From assembly GCA_011523545.1 (NCBI GenBank), contig WTGN01000100.1, forward strand, positions 1 to 64,000: DNA of 64,000 bases, given 5' to 3'. A program made the translations under genes and the position numbers. Below the pieces are notes generated by a model. The model worked only from the letters and a program-made list of their open reading frames with translations, was not told where the DNA came from and searched no databases. The DNA is from Chloroflexota bacterium. Lineage in GTDB: Bacteria > Chloroflexota > Anaerolineae > Aggregatilineales > Phototrophicaceae. Positions 59,968-64,000 of this stretch are shown piece after piece; within the stretch, counting starts at the first letter, position 1, and each line of letters starts with the position of its first letter.

Positions 59968-61857
59968 ATGTCAACAAAAGCATTCTTAGGTATTGGTTCA
60001 ATCGTTGTCATCTTGTTGGCGGTCTTCGGCGCAATGGCCGTCGCCCAGGACATGAGCAAAGATCCGCTCAGCGCCGAGGTTGAAGCGGGCAACCTGCCGC
60101 CGCTTGCCGAGCGCTTGCCCAACAACCCGTTGGTTGTCGGCCCCGGCTTATTGATGCCGGAAGCGGCGCTACCGGATTGGGAACCGGGCCAGCATGGAGG
60201 TACGCTGCGCACCGCCTTCACCAGCGCATTCGGGCTCTCTGGCGAGCTGTTCGTGATGAATGTTGAGCCGATTATCGCGGCGCCGGATATTGATGTCGAA
60301 GGGTTCTACGGCAATGTAGCGGAGAGCTTCGAAGTTAACGACGATGCGACCGTGTTCAGCTTCACCTTGCGCGAGGGCTTAAAGTGGTCGGACGGTACAG
60401 CGGTGACCACCGCCGATGTGGCCTTCGTCTTCAACGACCTTTACAACAATAGCGACTATGGCGCCTTCCCCAACAAGTTCAAATCAGCCAGCGGCTCCCC
60501 GGCGGAAATGACGATCGTTGACGATTACACGTTCAGCCTGACGTTTGATGTGCCTTCCGGCGGCGTCTTGCGCGATCTGGCGATCACCGGCTGGACTTCC
60601 TACAACGATATGATCAAACCCGTGCACTATTTGGGCGACTATCATCCGGCGTATGCCAACGCCGATGAACTGGCGGCAAAGTTAGAAGCCGAGGGCCTGT
60701 CCACTGAGGAGTGGCCGACCCTGTTCAACAACAAGGATTGCCCGCGTTTCCATATCATGCGCGAGAAATGCATCGGCTTGCCGCAGTTGAGCCCTTGGGT
60801 GGTCACCGAACTTTCTGAGTCCGGCACGATCATGCAGCGCAACCCCTACTACTGGAAGGTCGATACCGAGGGCAAGCAGCTGCCCTATCTTGACACCTTG
60901 GTGGCGCAAGTATTCGGCGATGGCGAGATGGTGAACCTCGGCGCTATCGCTGGTGATATTGATTTCTTGTACGGCACGCAATACAGCAACTTCCCGCTCT
61001 ACAAAGAAAACGAGGAATCCGGCAATTTCGTTACCATTCCGTTGATCTTGCACGCCGACCCGACAGCGCTCTACATTCAGACCTGCAACAACGATCCGGC
61101 ATACGTCGCCGTCGCCGATGACGTCCGCTTCCGTCGCGGGCTCAGCCACGCAATTGATCGCGAGGAGATTATCGATGTGATCTACCTCGGTCTTGGCAGC
61201 ATCCCGACCTGGATCCCGGCAGAATTCGATCCCGATCTCGCCAATGAATTGTTGGACGACATGGGAATGGATCAGCGCGATGGCGATGGCTACCGCCTGT
61301 CGCCCGCCGGCGAGGCTTTCACGCTGTACATAGAGGTGGCGCCCGTGCGGCCGGATATGATTCCAGTTACCGAGTTGATCGTGGATCACTTGGGAACTTT
61401 CGCTGATATTCGGGCGGAATTGCGACAGGAAGATCCCAACGTGAAGAACGAGCGCATTGCCAATAACGAGACGCAAGCGTCAATCCATTGGATCCAGACC
61501 TATCAGTGGCGACCGGGCATGAACCAGGAGTATGCGTCCAGTTCACAGTGGTGCGCGTCCTGGCGGCAATGGCTGGATACCGGCGGCGCGTCCGGCACAG
61601 AGCCCCCGGCCGAGGTGAAGCGCCTCTACGAAATCCTCGTCGCGCGCAAGTCAACCCTGCCATATTCGGACGCGGATCTGGGGCTGGTAGAGGAGCTTTT
61701 CGCGCTCCACTACGACAACGTCTGGATCTTGCCGATGATCGAGAACGTACTCCGGCCCACCATCTTCAATGCCGACTTTGGCAACATCTCCACTGGCGGG
61801 ACGCAAATGGGCGCCTCTCGCGCCGGCGAGCAGTTCTTTTACCGGACCATGCAGTAA
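59968..61857 (+). CDS. ABC transporter substrate-binding protein, family 5
   Basis: The 629-residue protein (AGAAAGGAAATATC before the ATG) has a signal peptide (about 1-27) and the family 5 layout. LREGLKWSDGTAVTTADVAFVFND lies near residue 137, and VRFRRGLSHAIDREEII near residue 390. It binds an oligopeptide-like or glycoside-like ligand and feeds the two permeases downstream. It is of the same family but not closely similar to the 1544 gene. Hairpins and a repeat lie between it and the permease. Confidence 0.9.
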   Translation: MSTKAFLGIGSIVVILLAVFGAMAVAQDMSKDPLSAEVEAGNLPPLAERLPNNPLVVGPGLLMPEAALPDWEPGQHGGTLRTAFTSAFGLSGELFVMNVEPIIAAPDIDVEGFYGNVAESFEVNDDATVFSFTLREGLKWSDGTAVTTADVAFVFNDLYNNSDYGAFPNKFKSASGSPAEMTIVDDYTFSLTFDVPSGGVLRDLAITGWTSYNDMIKPVHYLGDYHPAYANADELAAKLEAEGLSTEEWPTLFNNKDCPRFHIMREKCIGLPQLSPWVVTELSESGTIMQRNPYYWKVDTEGKQLPYLDTLVAQVFGDGEMVNLGAIAGDIDFLYGTQYSNFPLYKENEESGNFVTIPLILHADPTALYIQTCNNDPAYVAVADDVRFRRGLSHAIDREEIIDVIYLGLGSIPTWIPAEFDPDLANELLDDMGMDQRDGDGYRLSPAGEAFTLYIEVAPVRPDMIPVTELIVDHLGTFADIRAELRQEDPNVKNERIANNETQASIHWIQTYQWRPGMNQEYASSSQWCASWRQWLDTGGASGTEPPAEVKRLYEILVARKSTLPYSDADLGLVEELFALHYDNVWILPMIENVLRPTIFNADFGNISTGGTQMGASRAGEQFFYRTMQ

Positions 61858-61873
61858 CCTGATTTGCAACCGG

Positions 61874-61902
61874 CTGAGCCGCATGTCACCGGCGCGGCTC
61901 AG
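61874..61902 (+). terminator. stem-loop after the binding-protein gene
   Basis: CTGAGCCGC (61874-61882) pairs perfectly with GCGGCTCAG (61894-61902) around an 11-base loop, 17 bases after the stop codon, and is followed by CAAAAACTTT. It occupies the same place as hairpins at 3485 and 16021. Confidence 0.5.
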
Positions 61903-61910
61903 CAAAAACT

Positions 61911-61952
61911 TTCCCCTCCCCCGGCCCCTCCCCGAAGCATCAGGGAGGGGAG
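61911..61952. repeat. GGGGAGGGG-family repeat
   Basis: CCCCTCCCCCGGCCCCTCCCC, then GAAGCATCA, then GGGAGGGGAGG. This is one of the cleanest copies of the dispersed hairpin, also between a binding-protein and a permease gene. Confidence 0.65.
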
Positions 61953-62074
61953 GCTGCATGGGCGAAATCTGCAGGAGCATGCGCGTGTTTGCAAAGATGC
62001 AACCTTGCTTTGAAGCGTTTCGGCGCGATGTCGGCGCCCTTGACGGGATTGCAAGGGACCCGAGGGGCTAGCCA

Positions 62075-63070
62075 GTGGGCATTTACATTGTCAAGCGCCT
62101 GCTGACTATGATTCCGCTCTGGATCTTGCTGTCCATCATCACCTTCTTTCTGATCGAGCTGCCGCCGGGCGATGTCGTCAGCAACGAGGTCATCGCCTGG
62201 CGCGCGCAAAACATCGAAGTCGATGAAACGACGATCGCGCGCATGCGCGCACAGTGGGGCTTGGATGACGGCTTCCTGGCGCGCTATATGCGCTGGGTCG
62301 AGAATGTCGTCATACGTGGCGACTTGGGCAGCACGGTGGACGGGCGCGAGAATATCGACGTCCTGCTTGAAACGCTGCCATACACCATCGTCATCGGCTT
62401 ATCCTCACTGATATTGTCGCTTGGCATAGCTATTCCGCTTGGCATTTTCTCCGCCACGCATCAATACTCCATCGCCGACTATGTCATTACCTTTCTGGCC
62501 TTCGCCGGTTTGGGCGCGCCGGGCTGGCTGCTCGCCATCATAGTCGCCTGGGCGAGCCTGTACTTTCTGGACTTTGTGCCGCTCGGCATCAACTCGCTCG
62601 AGTACCTGGCGGCGCCGATGAGCTGGGAAAAAGCGATCGACACGGCCAAGCACCTGTGGGCGCCCATTCTGCTAACAGCACTGCCGTCGATCGGCGGCAC
62701 GATCCGCGTTGTGCGCAACAATCTGCTGGACCAGCTGGGGCAGCAGTACGTGGTCACCGCGCGCGCCAAGGGCTTGAAAGAGTCGAAACTTGTACGCAAA
62801 TACCCGGTGAAGATCGCCCTCAACCCCTTGATCAGCGACTTCGGCATGCTCGTCTACGGCATCGTTGCCGGGCAGGGCTTGATCGGAATCGTGCTGGGGT
62901 TGCCCACATTAGGGCCGCTGCTGCTTCAATCGCTGCTGGCGCAGGACATGATCCTGGCCGGAACCATCCTGCTGATTTACGCCTCCGTCATCTGGTTGGC
63001 CACCCTGGCTTCCGATGTGCTGCTGGCCTGGTTCGATCCGCGAATTCGCTTTGAGGGAACGGCGCGATGA
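62075..63070 (+). CDS. ABC transporter permease, DppB/OppB type
   Basis: A GTG start gives 331 residues. The first helix (IVKRLLTMIPLWILLSIITFFLI) is followed by the long extracytoplasmic loop that ends near GDLGSTV, then five more membrane segments. The coupling loop is QQYVVTARAKGLKESKLVRKYPVKIALNPL, a good EAA-type motif, followed by the glycine-rich VYGIVAGQGLIGIVLGLPTLG. The DppC-type gene overlaps its stop as ATGA, so the two are coupled. It continues the importer begun at 59968. Confidence 0.9.
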   Translation: MGIYIVKRLLTMIPLWILLSIITFFLIELPPGDVVSNEVIAWRAQNIEVDETTIARMRAQWGLDDGFLARYMRWVENVVIRGDLGSTVDGRENIDVLLETLPYTIVIGLSSLILSLGIAIPLGIFSATHQYSIADYVITFLAFAGLGAPGWLLAIIVAWASLYFLDFVPLGINSLEYLAAPMSWEKAIDTAKHLWAPILLTALPSIGGTIRVVRNNLLDQLGQQYVVTARAKGLKESKLVRKYPVKIALNPLISDFGMLVYGIVAGQGLIGIVLGLPTLGPLLLQSLLAQDMILAGTILLIYASVIWLATLASDVLLAWFDPRIRFEGTAR

Positions 63071-64000
63071 CGGAACGGCATGATAGCCTGCTGGAGCGCC
63101 GCGAGCGCATCCGCGCCAGGTACGGCGTTTCGGAGGAAGCGCCCGCCCCTACGCTTGACGATGCGCCGGCGTCCAAAGTCGACGAAGCCTATTATTATGC
63201 CAGCCAATGGCGGCTGATGTGGTGGCGCTTCCGCCGCCATCGCATGGCCTTAATCTCGATCGGCTTGTTAGCCCTGCTCTATCTGATGGCGGCGTTCGCC
63301 GAGTTCATCGCGCCGTACGAGACAACTACTCGATTCCGTCGCTACCAGCAGGCGCCGCCCTCGACGATTCATTGGTCGGACGAGAATGGATTCCGCGGTC
63401 CCTTCGTCTATGCTGTCGAGCAGGAGCGCCACCCGGTGACGCGGCGTGTGACCTTCGTGGAAAACCGCGAGACGCTTCTGCCGATTCGCTTCTTTGTCGA
63501 GACTGAACCTTATAAGCTGTGGGGCGTCTTTGAGCTGCGGCACAAACTGTTCGGCTTGGGCGCAGCCGGGGAGAAAGCGCGCGTTGGCATCTGGTTATTC
63601 GGTTTGGACTCGCTGGCGCGTGATGTCTTCTCGCGCACGGTCTACGGCGCGCGTATCTCGCTCACGATCGGCGTTGTCAGTGTTGTGCTGACATTCGTTT
63701 TGGGAACGCTGCTGGGCGGCATATCCGGCTACTTCGGCGGCCTGGTTGACAACATCATTCAGCGCATTATCGAGTTCCTGCGCGCCATACCGCAGCTGCC
63801 GCTCTGGATGACCCTGGCGGCCGCCGTGCCCAAGGAATGGCCGCCAATCAATGTCTACTTCGCCATCACCTTAATCCTGGCGCTGCTCAATTGGGTTGGA
63901 CTGGCGCGAGTGGTGCGCGGCCGCCTGCTCTCCATGCGCGAGGAGGACTACGCTTTGGCGGCGCGCTCATCGGGCGCCAGCGACTCGCGCATCATCATCA
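63067..64000 (+). CDS. ABC transporter permease, DppC/OppC type (partial, 3' end outside window)
   Basis: The ATG at 63067 overlaps the DppB-type stop by four bases; the frame is open to the window end (311 codons). It has a long N-terminal cytoplasmic tail and a first helix near residues 64-84 (MALISIGLLALLYLMAAFAEF). An extracytoplasmic insert of about 120 residues follows, with FGLDSLARDVFSRTVYGARISL, the LGTDxLGRDxxSRxxxGxRxSL-type signature of DppC. The coupling loop, EDYALAARSSGASDSRI, is reached at the edge. The insert before the signature is longer than usual. ATPase genes are expected just outside. Confidence 0.88.
   Translation, partial: MTERHDSLLERRERIRARYGVSEEAPAPTLDDAPASKVDEAYYYASQWRLMWWRFRRHRMALISIGLLALLYLMAAFAEFIAPYETTTRFRRYQQAPPSTIHWSDENGFRGPFVYAVEQERHPVTRRVTFVENRETLLPIRFFVETEPYKLWGVFELRHKLFGLGAAGEKARVGIWLFGLDSLARDVFSRTVYGARISLTIGVVSVVLTFVLGTLLGGISGYFGGLVDNIIQRIIEFLRAIPQLPLWMTLAAAVPKEWPPINVYFAITLILALLNWVGLARVVRGRLLSMREEDYALAARSSGASDSRIII

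Noticed and set aside
1..64000. tRNA, rRNA, insertion sequence or prophage genes
   Set aside because: Looked for characteristic sequences by eye and found none; a short tRNA could still be missed without a covariance search.

Overview
The window is a GC-rich bacterial chromosome segment with short intergenic gaps, many ABC importers and many small hairpin repeats. No rRNA, tRNA, transposase, phage gene or CRISPR array is visible. The mix of genes is PhyH dioxygenases, an enolase-superfamily enzyme, an LLM/F420-type oxidoreductase, sulfatase, amidohydrolases, Uma2 and DUF433/DUF5615 genes. Together with dispersed TGTAGGGGCG-type hairpin repeats, this resembles uncultured Chloroflexota (Anaerolineae/SAR202-like, often marine or sponge-associated). 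That placement is an inference from gene content; no phylogenetic marker gene is present.

Layout. 1-5.5 kb: the 5' part of a sugar-type binding protein (minus strand), divergent from a peptide-type binding protein with two permeases. 5.8-12.1 kb: fatty-acid desaturase, aldo/keto reductase, a decayed toxin-antitoxin pair, two PhyH dioxygenases and a mandelate-racemase-like enzyme. 12.4-19 kb: a DeoR regulator, then two paralogous sterol-desaturase-family hydroxylases that bracket a sugar ABC importer (binding protein plus two permeases). 19.1-22.3 kb: a small membrane protein, a vanadium-haloperoxidase-like secreted protein with a C-terminal SH3-like tail, and a TetR regulator. 22.4-27.5 kb: a minus-strand NMT1/TauT-type importer that includes an unusual permease fused to extra membrane helices and an extracytoplasmic domain.

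27.6-37 kb looks like a reductive pyrimidine/hydantoin catabolic island. It holds a dihydropyrimidinase, a beta-ureidopropionase, a class III aminotransferase and a CoA-acylating methylmalonate/malonate-semialdehyde dehydrogenase. An LLM oxidoreductase of the type found near hydantoinases is also present. Together they would take dihydropyrimidine to N-carbamoyl-beta-alanine, beta-alanine, malonate semialdehyde and acetyl-CoA; the adjacent TauT-type importer is the obvious candidate for uptake. The first enzyme, dihydropyrimidine dehydrogenase, is not in the window. Interleaved are a DUF433/DUF5615 toxin-antitoxin module and six Uma2-family genes in three tandem pairs (34.1-42.6 kb), with an M16 protease between them.

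42.7-47.4 kb (minus) carries two Gfo/Idh/MocA dehydrogenases, a TIM-barrel-like protein of unknown function and an NAD-dependent epimerase, suggesting sugar or cyclitol metabolism. 47.6-57 kb (plus) carries DUF6092-like and nitroreductase genes behind a perfect sigma-70 promoter. A VOC protein, an M20 peptidase, two amidohydrolases, a DapA-family lyase/aldolase and a threonine-synthase-like enzyme follow, and then a frameshifted chimeric AstE/MlrC remnant. 57.3-64 kb has an ACMSD-type amidohydrolase, a sulfatase and a second peptide-type ABC importer that runs off the end.

The most notable signals are the fused TauT-type permease, the vanadium-haloperoxidase homologue lacking the acid-base histidine, the mosaic 768-bp duplication of Uma2 genes, the AstE-MlrC chimera, the double-DUF433 antitoxin, a MITE-like 197-bp element, and hairpins placed just after each of three binding-protein genes.
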